A stretch of 64,000 nt of DNA, taken from the NCBI GenBank assembly GCA_000702845.1, contig JNKK01000001.1, positions 122,534 through 186,533 on the forward strand, written 5' to 3'. Position 1 is the stretch's first letter. Every line of letters begins with the position of its first letter. The stretch is from Lachnospiraceae bacterium FE2018 (GTDB lineage: Bacteria; Bacillota; Clostridia; Lachnospirales; Lachnospiraceae). A program made the position numbers and the translations under genes. Of this stretch, positions 56,201 to 63,335 are shown in pieces. Below the pieces are notes generated by a model. That model was not told where the DNA came from, searched no databases, and was given only the letters and a program-made list of their open reading frames with translations.

Positions 56201-58019
56201 CACGCAGACAGAACCGATTTCAGGAACCATTCAGGTCAACGAAGACCCGCGTATTCTGGTCAGCAATCAGAAGGGATGGGGCCTGACCCTGGAGAAGATC
56301 TGGACTGACAGAGACTTCATGGAGACACATGATCCGATCTATTTCGCAGTTTATGTGAAGGGAACAAAGGACGGAGAAGATACCTTTGAACTTCTGGACG
56401 ATAGTGTCCGCGAGCTGAAGACAAATGAATCCTCGATCTATTATTTCTTCGGCAACCTGCAGAGCGGTATTCCGTTTGCGAATTATATTGTCCGCGAAGT
56501 GAATGTGGAAGCAGCAGAAGGAGCACCCCTTACGGTGGATAACCGCGGTGTCGTCAGCGGTTATAAAACAGTAACCCCGATCGAGGAGGGAGGAAACCTG
56601 ACGATCGGCGGCAAACCGGTGGGAGGCACCTACAGTGAATCCGGCTACAGCTACACGGTTTCCTATTATCCGGGAGAGCAGACGACACAGAATGAAAATG
56701 TCCGTACAGACAGAGTCGTTAATTCCCGTCCCGGTATTGAAATCTATAAACAGGACTGGTCCGGAAATGTGCTGGCCGGCGCAGTCTTCACGCTGAAAGA
56801 CGCGGACGGAAAAGATGTCGCGGCAAAATCCTATACATCTGCGGCAGAGGACGGTCTGATCACAACTGCATATCTGTCAGAGGGAACCTACACACTGACT
56901 GAAACAGAAGCGCCGCAGGGATACACGGTAATGGATCAGCCGATGACCATTGAAGTAGACAAAGATGAGCAGGGCAAAGCGAAGATCACGGTTTCCGGCC
57001 CTGACAAGGCATATTATGAAATTGAATATACCAGAAGTTCCATGGCTGCCCGCATCACGATCAAGAACAGACCTTCTGCATTCCAGGTGAAGAAGGTTGA
57101 TGCTCTGACAGGGGCTGCGCTGAAAGATGTACATTTCGCATTGTATCGTCAGGTAACGGATAACAACGGAAATAAGCGGAAAGACTATAATCCGATGAAA
57201 GGATACGAAAATCTGACAACAGATGAAAACGGTATCCTGGAGAAGGTCTCGATGGAACTTGGCGCAGGTACTTATTATCTGACAGAGACGAAGGCCGCGC
57301 CCGAATATGATCTTCTGAAAGAGGATATCTGCTTTACAATTGGCAGAGACGGAACGGTCACAGTGGATGACGGAATGCACAACGGATGGCTGAAGTCAGA
57401 ATCTGATTCGGACGAAGGAGAAGGAAATATATCCTATAGCATTGAAATTCCGAACGGGAAGATGAAGAAGATTTCCTTTAAGAAGGTGGATATCGGGGCA
57501 CCGAACCAGTCGGCACTTGCCGGAGCGGAATTCGATTTATACCGGGTCACGGACGGTGTGCGGGAAGAAACACCGCTTATGAAGGGACTGGTATCCGGAG
57601 ACGACGGTTTGCTGGCAAAAGGAAACCAGACGGTCTTCGAACTGCCGGACGGCACATATGAGCTGATTGAGACAAAAGCGCCGGCGGGTTACAACCTGAA
57701 AGAGACGCCGGTGACTGTCACAATCGGAACGACGGCTGAAGAGCAGGGCATCGCAGACGGCGAGGATAATCAGGAAGCGAATGGTGCCACACGCTATGGT
57801 GTTCATTACGACGAGGGAACGACCCTGTCAGTGGATGGCAAAGGAATCACACGCGACGAAGATACAAAAGTTGTTACCGTGCTGATCTCGAATCATGCAG
57901 GATTCGAACTGCCGCATACCGGAGGTCCCGGTACCAGGATGTTTACCATTCTGGGACTGCTGCTGATTCTGGGCGCAGGTCTGATGGCAGTGATCAGAAG
58001 AAGAAACGATTTGATCTGA
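50208..58019 (+). CDS. Giant cell-wall-anchored SpaA/Cna-B surface protein
   Basis: Predicted 2603 residues. Signal/anchor helix at 18-36; acidic low-complexity region to about 235; CHAP-like domain about 240-405; second acidic linker to about 520; two related beta domains (about 520-690 and 705-850) each ending FSLYAIV or FSVYAIV; a long beta-rich region; a PA14/fibro-slime-like domain near 1575 (FSGDDDFWLYVDNELVLD); Cna-B/SpaA repeats from about 1690, of which the last three begin near 2177, 2291 and 2421 and carry the ETKAP-type ends (LTETEAPQGY, LIETKAPAGYN); LPHTG at 2568-2572, a hydrophobic helix and RRR. The CHAP site has Ser280 (DWSLDF) where catalytic Cys is normal, while His363 remains. 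Isopeptide-stabilised adhesin by analogy. ATG 50208 follows AGGAAAG. No sortase is in the window. Confidence 0.9.
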   Translation: MKFLQNLSDKHKKYIKRIIALALAVILCVTAGLLYMPDRKLKATSEQSADSAVSEGEGAAAEAGSSEDEITTESVTEEVTIPPRDAAEPETESVSSADETEAVGEAEEERTEVGFGNEAEPEPEIETAADDMIFDEPETAEEPAEDSETNSYVSDSSAFFDDWTQSGSGETGEQAYESAAEEQEAGNASNASEDGEADQTESEETGSKLITQDHETTEDWEKTLPETLTGSWADDIAAVAESQLGYQESTIATRTTEGGTVRRGYTRYGDWNGDAYEDWSLDFAAFCLYYAEVDPAVVPVNTTDSSAWIRLLEDAEYILPVRTDMDTAAEPVNDGENGFVTDFARGDLVFFRNGKLGNASVPHMGIVVETTDNSITVIEGDRNNAVEKNTYEKDSSDITAAFAVPVNQYTDGSEEGADDGSSGLITLNGEDEDLAEDGQSDAQTDTEEEDLQDGSEDEDGSDNWYTTEDTDGGEEAEDGSQAAEGSDEKADEQKAGQETETEDAGPDSDTAAYASGVRHVSVRGGNYTITVSFGTECKIPEDAEFRATAISRIHKQHAFYSEQAIAAVADQTGADAQTDAGTPELQVEYLFDLSIYDKEGNEIQPAAPMQVAVEMKQETLETSQEIHAVHFSGTELQGNQIVAAESGTPFTTPGSELGDASGTPAQAEPEVLGTSSESGKTVQFQVESFSLYAIVATVIEKNILASDGHNYKVTVTCSPDAGIPKDAELEVDELLDASADYAYYLAKAEDALGRKAGSSDYARFFDIRIVMDGKEIQPAEGSTVDVQVELADSDSGSLQVVHFGEEPEVLDVTAEAGTVSFAAAGFSVYAIVDAPEAPTAVSGWNSIKSVEDLARIGRQGVYAAHKDGYYLTDKITKISNVRTGITKTAKASSPDKAAGAVLYYFEQLEGTADQFYVFCKDVNTGAPRYVKQSANSLTLISDKAEATAFTARLFTGTTDNFVLIGSNNYCWNMQGGVNGKSIAAYDNTEDVNARIKLEYFNQIERDPYHLDGKTYGIAYHNDTAAAAALTAKAKTQSGVERLEAADMLMRPDVLDNEGILLVAANSDITEWTFHCDHEDRYYITTTVNGLKKYLTINGRNIVLTDEAGRGENSLIQVIPGSDANSGKYSFRAGGYALEINLSNNSTANGFWGSTNNADTNWLNLVEKSVLPEEDFTLYAARKVSVSDEENVYDKEEDGERQQSQIIIYTRIWNDTTKKYEFYAVDHDGSLVRCYDTGDGIEWIASRVNTALWTFTEYRNNDGTSTHYYELQNVQYGNYIAPQVSGGQILSNKPLGVNLNGRRYGENYTPIIAWDDANYAFAGLKTEKRHIVSCPLAEAEDFYFAVVNPEKPDETENHLTEVKTIDSSQYGISMKMIDFNNPLAVDRDSVQHAFFGSHPNNYDPGLLSTDLNEEGYPTTTEKTGHKDPLSKLFTGMTDVNHLFLQSVYNESGYFEYDSTSNFAHLNEDGTFTVYDQLGAIGNSTGPTRTHGQFMPYNNIEAGKFAYDSAGKPITNQTDVLATELSDLNPRKGEKLYSIPQDKADYFFGMEMAASFTQTASGLDAWGHDIIFEFSGDDDFWLYVDNELVLDLGGVRSAMTGSVNFRTGDIVNGSTKTTLYETFKKNYQTRGLSQKEIEKKLAEIFTKNDDGQYIFRDYTNHTMKMFYMERGRGASNLHMRFNLAAVRPGTVVLSKKLSGTENAANNLIEFPYQIYYRLKKDGGDAYHLLGAENGDTDRVTYKGTVNTVTYRNSFTPAGGSVPYEHVFFLKPGESAVIDLPDDTLDYYIVECGVNPAVYDRVTANDVVLTGKETANAGRQDFATAPAAAADRPEVDYDNHVSEGAMRTLTITKKLYDVDGKTALVYPQDSTLFTFRLYLGNENADAANLPLANLYSYFVKDPQGNYCRWNAEEQKFNSLGIKNYGELSKYLAGLTSSERESVVFSTSMNGSVSKIPADYIIEVRDLIVGTQFKVEERDSEIPRGYTLRLDDGYQRLDTNENTQTEPISGTIQVNEDPRILVSNQKGWGLTLEKIWTDRDFMETHDPIYFAVYVKGTKDGEDTFELLDDSVRELKTNESSIYYFFGNLQSGIPFANYIVREVNVEAAEGAPLTVDNRGVVSGYKTVTPIEEGGNLTIGGKPVGGTYSESGYSYTVSYYPGEQTTQNENVRTDRVVNSRPGIEIYKQDWSGNVLAGAVFTLKDADGKDVAAKSYTSAAEDGLITTAYLSEGTYTLTETEAPQGYTVMDQPMTIEVDKDEQGKAKITVSGPDKAYYEIEYTRSSMAARITIKNRPSAFQVKKVDALTGAALKDVHFALYRQVTDNNGNKRKDYNPMKGYENLTTDENGILEKVSMELGAGTYYLTETKAAPEYDLLKEDICFTIGRDGTVTVDDGMHNGWLKSESDSDEGEGNISYSIEIPNGKMKKISFKKVDIGAPNQSALAGAEFDLYRVTDGVREETPLMKGLVSGDDGLLAKGNQTVFELPDGTYELIETKAPAGYNLKETPVTVTIGTTAEEQGIADGEDNQEANGATRYGVHYDEGTTLSVDGKGITRDEDTKVVTVLISNHAGFELPHTGGPGTRMFTILGLLLILGAGLMAVIRRRNDLI

Positions 58020-58070
58020 TGTAGAGGCGGGGGACTCCCCATCTGAGTTGAAACGGAAAATGCGATAAAG

Positions 58071-58118
58071 AGCGGCGGGTGCATGGTCAGTGAAAGACCG
58101 GTGTATCCGCCGCTTTTA
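58071..58118 (+). terminator. Terminator after the giant surface protein
   Basis: Imperfect long stem: AGCGGCGG (58071-58078) with CCGCCGCT (58107-58114) and GGTC (58085-58088) with GACC (58096-58099), then TTTTA. Confidence 0.75.
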
Positions 58119-58125
58119 TGCGGGT

Positions 58126-58890
58126 TTATACACTGTACTGCCGCAGCATCTTTAGTTCGGAATCTGTCAGGCGGCGGAAGCTGCCTGCCGGAAGATCCGG
58201 ATCCAGTGCCAGCGGCCCCATCGAAATGCGCTTTAGATATAGAACTTCTTTGCCGCGCGCAAGAAACATGCGTTTGATCTGGTGAAATTTTCCTTCGTGG
58301 ATTGTGACGCGGACGGCAGAGACAGTGAGGGAGGGACGCAGCCGGTCAAAAAAGGTGTTCACTGCCGGATCTGCGATTTCATCGGGAGTGAACAGTTCCA
58401 GAGCGGCGGGGCGGCACAGGGTTCCGTCCGCAAGACGGATTCCATCCCGAAAGGCGGTGACATCTTCCTCTGTGACCGCTCCGGATACGACTGCCAGATA
58501 GGTTTTGTCCACATGGTGTTTCGGCGAGAGCAGACGGTGCGCGAGGGCTCCGTCGTTTGTGATCAGGAGCAGCCCTTCTGTGTCGCGGTCCAGACGTCCT
58601 ACAGGAAAGAGATCTTTTCGAGTGCTGTCGGTGATCAGATCCACCACAGTCTTTTCTCTGCTGTCAGCGGACGCGCTTATGATGCCTGCCGGTTTGTGCA
58701 GCATATAGCAGACAAGAGATTCATATTTTATTGGTCTGCCCTGAAAACAGACAATATCATTTTCAGAAACCTGAAAGGCAGGATCCCGCACAGTCTCTTC
58801 ATTGACGGTGACTGCTTTTGCGCGGATCGCTTTTTTAAGTTCACTTCGGGTGCCGATACCCATATCAGCGAGATATTTGTCGAGACGCAT
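58126..58890 (-). CDS. rsuA: RsuA-family rRNA pseudouridine synthase
   Basis: 254 residues. N-terminal S4 RNA-binding domain (MRLDKYLADMGIGTRSELK) and the catalytic motif GRLDRDTEGLLL with the essential Asp near residue 100; the conserved VTIHEGKFHQIKRMF follows. The RsuA subgroup modifies U516-equivalent in 16S rRNA. Close relatives (RluB, RluF) modify 23S, so the exact site is inferred. Monocistronic on the minus strand, converging with the giant gene. Confidence 0.9.
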   Translation of the reverse strand: MRLDKYLADMGIGTRSELKKAIRAKAVTVNEETVRDPAFQVSENDIVCFQGRPIKYESLVCYMLHKPAGIISASADSREKTVVDLITDSTRKDLFPVGRLDRDTEGLLLITNDGALAHRLLSPKHHVDKTYLAVVSGAVTEEDVTAFRDGIRLADGTLCRPAALELFTPDEIADPAVNTFFDRLRPSLTVSAVRVTIHEGKFHQIKRMFLARGKEVLYLKRISMGPLALDPDLPAGSFRRLTDSELKMLRQYSV

Positions 58891-58978
58891 TTCATTTCTC
58901 CGGGGTTTTAGATTCCGTATGTATGATAGTGATAATCTTCAGATATTATGATAATGATATGGTATCCATAATGCAAGG

Positions 58979-59007
58979 TTGTCATTCCGAGAAATCTACC
59001 TTATAAT
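58979..59007 (+). promoter_or_regulatory. Promoter of the SseB-like gene
   Basis: TTGTCA (58979-58984), 17-bp spacer, TATAAT (59002-59007); 11 of 12 consensus bases, about 48 bp upstream of the start. Confidence 0.85.
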
Positions 59008-59054
59008 AATCTTCACAAAACTTTGTAATTCATATCACCGGGAAGGGAAATACA

Positions 59055-59879
59055 ATGGCGGTTGACAATACATTTATCGCAAAACGATTTGAAAAATTCA
59101 AAGAAGTATTCGTGCTCTATTCAGGAGGCGGAAATGTTCCGTTTGTCGAGTGTGATGATACGACATTCGACGATCAGGTCTACGTGTTCACCACGCCGGA
59201 GGATCTGCAGCGCTACGCTAAGATTTATACAAAGGAGAAACACAACCTGAAAGGGATGAATTATCCGCAGGCGCAGTTCCCGCGGCTGTATGAACAGCTT
59301 TACTGCATGGGCATCGACACGCTGCAGGTCGTGGACGGCGGCGCGCCGATTAAGGTGAATCTGGAAGATCTGGCGTCTCCGCCGGATTATTCGAATCTGC
59401 CGGTGAAAGATCTGCCGACTTCCAATCCGGGACTTCAGTTATCGGCCACGTATTTTCTTCAGGAATTGAGAAGGCCTGTGGAGCGTGACACAAAAGAGAA
59501 GAAGCGGCTCAAGGAGATGGAAGAGGAGATGGCGGTGAATCTGCTGCGCAGCAGATTCATTGTAACAATGGACATGCCTGCCGTAAAAGGCGCCGGCGGA
59601 AAGAAGCCGGCCTGGCGGATTTCGCTTGTGAGAAACAAATCCGGAAAAGCTTATCAGCCGGTTTATACGGATTATTTTGAATTCCGGAAATTCAACGAGA
59701 AGAACCGCGGTGCCCGCATACGGATGAAAGTCGTCGGGTACGATGATCTGGAAAAAGAGCTGGCAAAGAGCGCGGAGGGTTATGTTTTCAACCCGGCCGG
59801 TTTCAACCTGATTCTGAACAGGGATCAGATCGGACAGATGAAAAAGCGGTACGGCAAGCAGGCTGAATCGGGCAAATGA
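59055..59879 (+). CDS. SseB-like protein
   Basis: 274 residues, soluble. Residues 1-125 (FVECDDTTFDDQVYVFTTPEDLQRYAK) resemble the N-terminal domain of the SseB family; residues 140-274 are a charged alpha/beta region (FIVTMDMPAVKGAGGKKPAWR). The family name comes from a Salmonella enhancing protein, but most members have no known role. GGGAAGGG precedes the ATG and a near-consensus promoter sits upstream. The M16 protease follows after about 186 bp and may be read through. Confidence 0.72.
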   Translation: MAVDNTFIAKRFEKFKEVFVLYSGGGNVPFVECDDTTFDDQVYVFTTPEDLQRYAKIYTKEKHNLKGMNYPQAQFPRLYEQLYCMGIDTLQVVDGGAPIKVNLEDLASPPDYSNLPVKDLPTSNPGLQLSATYFLQELRRPVERDTKEKKRLKEMEEEMAVNLLRSRFIVTMDMPAVKGAGGKKPAWRISLVRNKSGKAYQPVYTDYFEFRKFNEKNRGARIRMKVVGYDDLEKELAKSAEGYVFNPAGFNLILNRDQIGQMKKRYGKQAESGK

Positions 59880-60065
59880 GCAAAGCCTGTCTACAGTTCG
59901 TTTCGGTCGGTGTTAACCGAAGGTCCATTGGACAATCTGCGCCGTCCGCCGGACCTTCAGCAGTCCGGGTTCCGGGAAAAGTTTTGCGGGCGGGACTTGA
60001 GCACGGGAGCGATACAGAAAACAGATGAGAATACAGATGAGAAAACAGAACGGAGCAGAACATAT

Positions 60066-63000
60066 ATGATCAAGTTTCCAGATACTTATGAATTACTGCA
60101 GCAGGAGCGGATTGATGACGTCCACGCGGACGGATATCTTCTTCGGCACAAAAAAAGCGGGGCACGGGTTGCCCTTCTTTTAAATGATGACGAAAATAAG
60201 GTGTTCAATATAGCGTTCCGGACGCCGCCGGCAGATTCGACCGGTGTTGCGCACATCATCGAGCACTCGGTGCTCTGCGGTTCCCGGAAATTCCCGCTGA
60301 AGGATCCCTTCGTGGAACTGGCGAAAGGTTCGCTGAACACTTTTTTAAATGCAATGACCTATCCGGACAAAACCATGTATCCGGTAGCAAGCTGCAACGA
60401 CGCTGATTTCCAGAATCTGACGGACGTCTATCTGGATGCGGTATTTGATCCGAATATCTACCGGGAGGAGAAAATCTTCCGCCAGGAGGGCTGGCACTAT
60501 CATCTGGAAAAGGCAGAGGATCCGCTTACGTACAACGGTGTCGTGTACAATGAGATGAAGGGCGCTTTTTCATCCAGCGACGAGGTGCTGGAACGGTCTG
60601 TATTTAATGCGCTGTTTCCGGATACAGCTTACGGGGTGGAGTCCGGCGGTGATCCGGCGGTGATCCCGGAACTGACCTATGAGGCATTTCTGAATTTCCA
60701 TCGCAGATATTATCATCCGTCCAACAGCTATATTTATTTCTACGGTAATCTGGATGCCGCACAAAAACTGGAGTGGCTGGATGCCGCGTATCTCTCACGG
60801 TTTGATACCATTTCCATCGCGTCGGAAGTGCAGGTGCAGGCACCTTTCGCAGCGCCGGTCCATCATGAAATGTCTTATCCTGTGCTGGACGGAGAGCCGC
60901 TCGAGGACAATACATATCTTTCCTGGAGCGCTGTCGTCAGCCACGCGTCTGATGTGAAGAAAAATATGGCATATGCTGTGCTGGAATATGTGCTGCTGAC
61001 TTCGCCCGGCGCGCCGGTAAAGCAGGCACTTCTGGATGCGGGCGTCGGCCGGGATGTGGACGGCTCCTTTGATGACGGGATTCTTCAGCCGTTTTTCTCG
61101 GTAACTGCGCGGCAGGCAAACGCGGAGGACAAGGAGCGGTTTGTCCAGCTGATCCATGATACACTGACAGAGATTGTCGAGACAGGGCTGGATCCTAAGG
61201 CATTGGCTTCGGGCATCAATTATTTTGAGTTCCGGTTCCGCGAGGCGGATTTTGCAACCTACCCGAAGGGGCTGATTTACGGAATTAATCTGTTTGACAG
61301 CTGGCTCTATGATGAGAATCAGCCATTTGCTTATCTGAAGCAGCTGGATCTTTTTGAACAGCTGAAGGCAGGCATCGGAACAGGTTATTTCGAAGACCTG
61401 ATCCGCACTGGTCTTCTCAATAATCCGCACAGTGCAGTTGTCGTTTTGCGTCCGCAGCAGGGACTCGCACAGGAAAAAGAGGAACAGACCGCGAAGCAGC
61501 TGGCTGCCTATAAAGAATCTCTCAGCGATGAGGAGATCCGGAAGCTTGTGGAAAGTACAGAAGCGCTGCGCATTTTCCAGGAGACAGAGGATGATCCTGA
61601 GACAATCCGGCTGCTTCCGCAGCTCGAACGCGCTGATATTAAAAAAGAAACACCGATGCAGCTTTCCTGTCTGGTCTCGGAAGCAGACGGAACCACCTTG
61701 CTGCAGCATGATTTCTTTACCAACGGAATTGCATATTTGACGCTGCTGTTTGATACGGAGCAGGTGCCGGATGAACTGATCCCTTATACAGGGCTGCTTT
61801 CGTCCGTGCTCGGTCTGGTCAGCACCAAACATTATTCGTACGGCGAACTGTTCCACGAGATCAACGCCAACACGGGCGGCATCGGCTGCGGTCTGCAGAT
61901 TTATCCGGACGCGCGCAACGCGAAGGAGTGCGACCGGTTCTTCGGAATCCGCGCAAAATATCTGTATCCGAAGCAGGCATTTGTATTTGAAATGATCCGC
62001 GAGATTCTGCAGACTTCCAAACTCGATGACAAGAAACGTCTGCGTGAAATTCTTGCCAGCACCCGCGCGCGTCTGCAGAGTGCGCTGCCGGCAGCGGGAC
62101 ACGGGACAGCTGTTCGCCGTGCGATGTCCTATCTTTCTCCGATGGAGGCGTGGCAGGACCGCACCGGCGGCATTGATTACTATCATTTTATTCAGGAAAT
62201 TGATGACAAATTTGAAGAAGAGAGCGCAGATGTCATTGCGAAATTAAAACTGCTGATGTGCTGTCTGTTCCGCCCGGAAAACCTGACAGTCAGCATTACG
62301 ACAGACGATCAGTCTTGCGTGGAAACACTGCGTGATGAGATCCGCACTCTGCGGACTGCGCTGTGCACGGATTCGTGTGAGCAGTGTTTATCCGGAGCAG
62401 GAGAAGATGCCGAAACCGGAGCGAAAGATGCGGAAACCGGCGCAGGAGAAGATGCCGGAACCGGAGCAGGAGAAGATACTGGCACTGCTGCAGGTGCAGA
62501 AGCGGCGGACGGCTGCTGCGGCATCAGTCCGGAAACATTTAAATGGACGCCGGACGCGAAGAATGAGGGCTGGAAGACATCCGGCCAGGTACAGTATGTG
62601 GCGAGCGCCGGCAACTTTCTGAAGGCGGGATTTGCATATACAGGAGCGCTCCGCATCCTGCGGACCATTCTTTCTTATGATTATCTCTGGATGAATATTC
62701 GTGTAAAGGGCGGCGCGTACGGCTGTATGGCCGCATTCCAGCGAAACGGCGCGGCATACATGGTGTCCTACAGAGATCCGCATCTCACAGAGACGCTGGA
62801 CATTTACAGAGGACTTCCGGATTACCTTCGCTCTTTCTCGGCGGACGAGCGTGAAATGACAAAATATATCATCGGAACCATCAGTGATCTGGATACGCCG
62901 CTCAATGCATCTTTAAAGGGATCTGTCTCACTGAATGCTTATTATTCAGGTCTTACAGTGGAAGATTTCCAGAAAGAGCGCGACGAGATTCTCGGCGCTG

Positions 63001-63134
63001 ACGATGCGGCAATTCAGGCGTTGGCCGATCTGACAGAAGTCGTCGCGTCCTGTGAGCAGATCTGTGTAATTGGCAGCGAAGCAGCGGTGGAGAAGAACAA
63101 AGAAGTCTTCAAAGAAGTGGATACACTGAATTGA
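60066..63134 (+). CDS. M16C-family (PreP/falcilysin-like) zinc metalloprotease
   Basis: Predicted 1022 residues. Inverted zinc motif HIIEH (His63, Glu66, His67) with a downstream Glu in YNEMKGAFSS, followed by the M16C-associated linker and a second, inactive M16 half. The fold closes like a clamshell over unstructured peptides and degrades them, in the cytosol here since no signal peptide is seen. Residues about 777-817 hold a Gly/Ala/Glu/Thr-rich repeat tract (GAGEDA, TGAGEDAG) not part of the fold. ATG 60066 with GGAG at 60052 matches the family start; the longer frame from 59910 does not. Confidence 0.9.
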   Translation: MIKFPDTYELLQQERIDDVHADGYLLRHKKSGARVALLLNDDENKVFNIAFRTPPADSTGVAHIIEHSVLCGSRKFPLKDPFVELAKGSLNTFLNAMTYPDKTMYPVASCNDADFQNLTDVYLDAVFDPNIYREEKIFRQEGWHYHLEKAEDPLTYNGVVYNEMKGAFSSSDEVLERSVFNALFPDTAYGVESGGDPAVIPELTYEAFLNFHRRYYHPSNSYIYFYGNLDAAQKLEWLDAAYLSRFDTISIASEVQVQAPFAAPVHHEMSYPVLDGEPLEDNTYLSWSAVVSHASDVKKNMAYAVLEYVLLTSPGAPVKQALLDAGVGRDVDGSFDDGILQPFFSVTARQANAEDKERFVQLIHDTLTEIVETGLDPKALASGINYFEFRFREADFATYPKGLIYGINLFDSWLYDENQPFAYLKQLDLFEQLKAGIGTGYFEDLIRTGLLNNPHSAVVVLRPQQGLAQEKEEQTAKQLAAYKESLSDEEIRKLVESTEALRIFQETEDDPETIRLLPQLERADIKKETPMQLSCLVSEADGTTLLQHDFFTNGIAYLTLLFDTEQVPDELIPYTGLLSSVLGLVSTKHYSYGELFHEINANTGGIGCGLQIYPDARNAKECDRFFGIRAKYLYPKQAFVFEMIREILQTSKLDDKKRLREILASTRARLQSALPAAGHGTAVRRAMSYLSPMEAWQDRTGGIDYYHFIQEIDDKFEEESADVIAKLKLLMCCLFRPENLTVSITTDDQSCVETLRDEIRTLRTALCTDSCEQCLSGAGEDAETGAKDAETGAGEDAGTGAGEDTGTAAGAEAADGCCGISPETFKWTPDAKNEGWKTSGQVQYVASAGNFLKAGFAYTGALRILRTILSYDYLWMNIRVKGGAYGCMAAFQRNGAAYMVSYRDPHLTETLDIYRGLPDYLRSFSADEREMTKYIIGTISDLDTPLNASLKGSVSLNAYYSGLTVEDFQKERDEILGADDAAIQALADLTEVVASCEQICVIGSEAAVEKNKEVFKEVDTLN
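62394..62515 (+). repeat. Low-complexity in-frame repeat tract in the M16 protease gene
   Basis: Imperfect copies of a 21-30-bp unit encoding GAGEDA(E/G)TG. The number of copies could vary by slippage without breaking the frame. Confidence 0.7.
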
Positions 63135-63167
63135 AGGCTGGTGTAATTTGATTTTTTGATTTTTATG

Positions 63168-63268
63168 AAAAAAACAGGGAAGCAGGCATTACAGTGACAG
63201 TGTCTTCTGATTCAGGCGGAATCCTAAAATCCGCCGGCAGATGCTGAGGTGCCTGCTTCCCTGTTTTT
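63168..63268 (+). terminator. Long Y-shaped hairpin terminator after the M16 protease gene
   Basis: 19-bp perfect stem: 63170-63188 (core CAGGGAAGCAGGCA) with 63250-63268 (core TGCCTGCTTCCCTG), followed by a T-rich stretch. Its 61-nt interior has a second hairpin GGCGGA/TCCGCC (63215-63220 with 63230-63235). It is larger than an ordinary terminator. Confidence 0.7.
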
Positions 63269-63335
63269 CTTGTATTTCTTGCTTTGGGTTCGGATTTTCG
63301 GTTCAAATTCTGAGAAGGCCTGCGGAATTGGGCAG

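Noticed and set aside
50208..58019. Sortase locus around the giant surface protein
   Set aside because: No sortase-like TLxTC motif appears in any nearby frame.
60795..62186. 463-codon open frame on the minus strand
   Set aside because: Fully antisense to the well-supported M16 protease gene, with no start signal and no recognisable domain.
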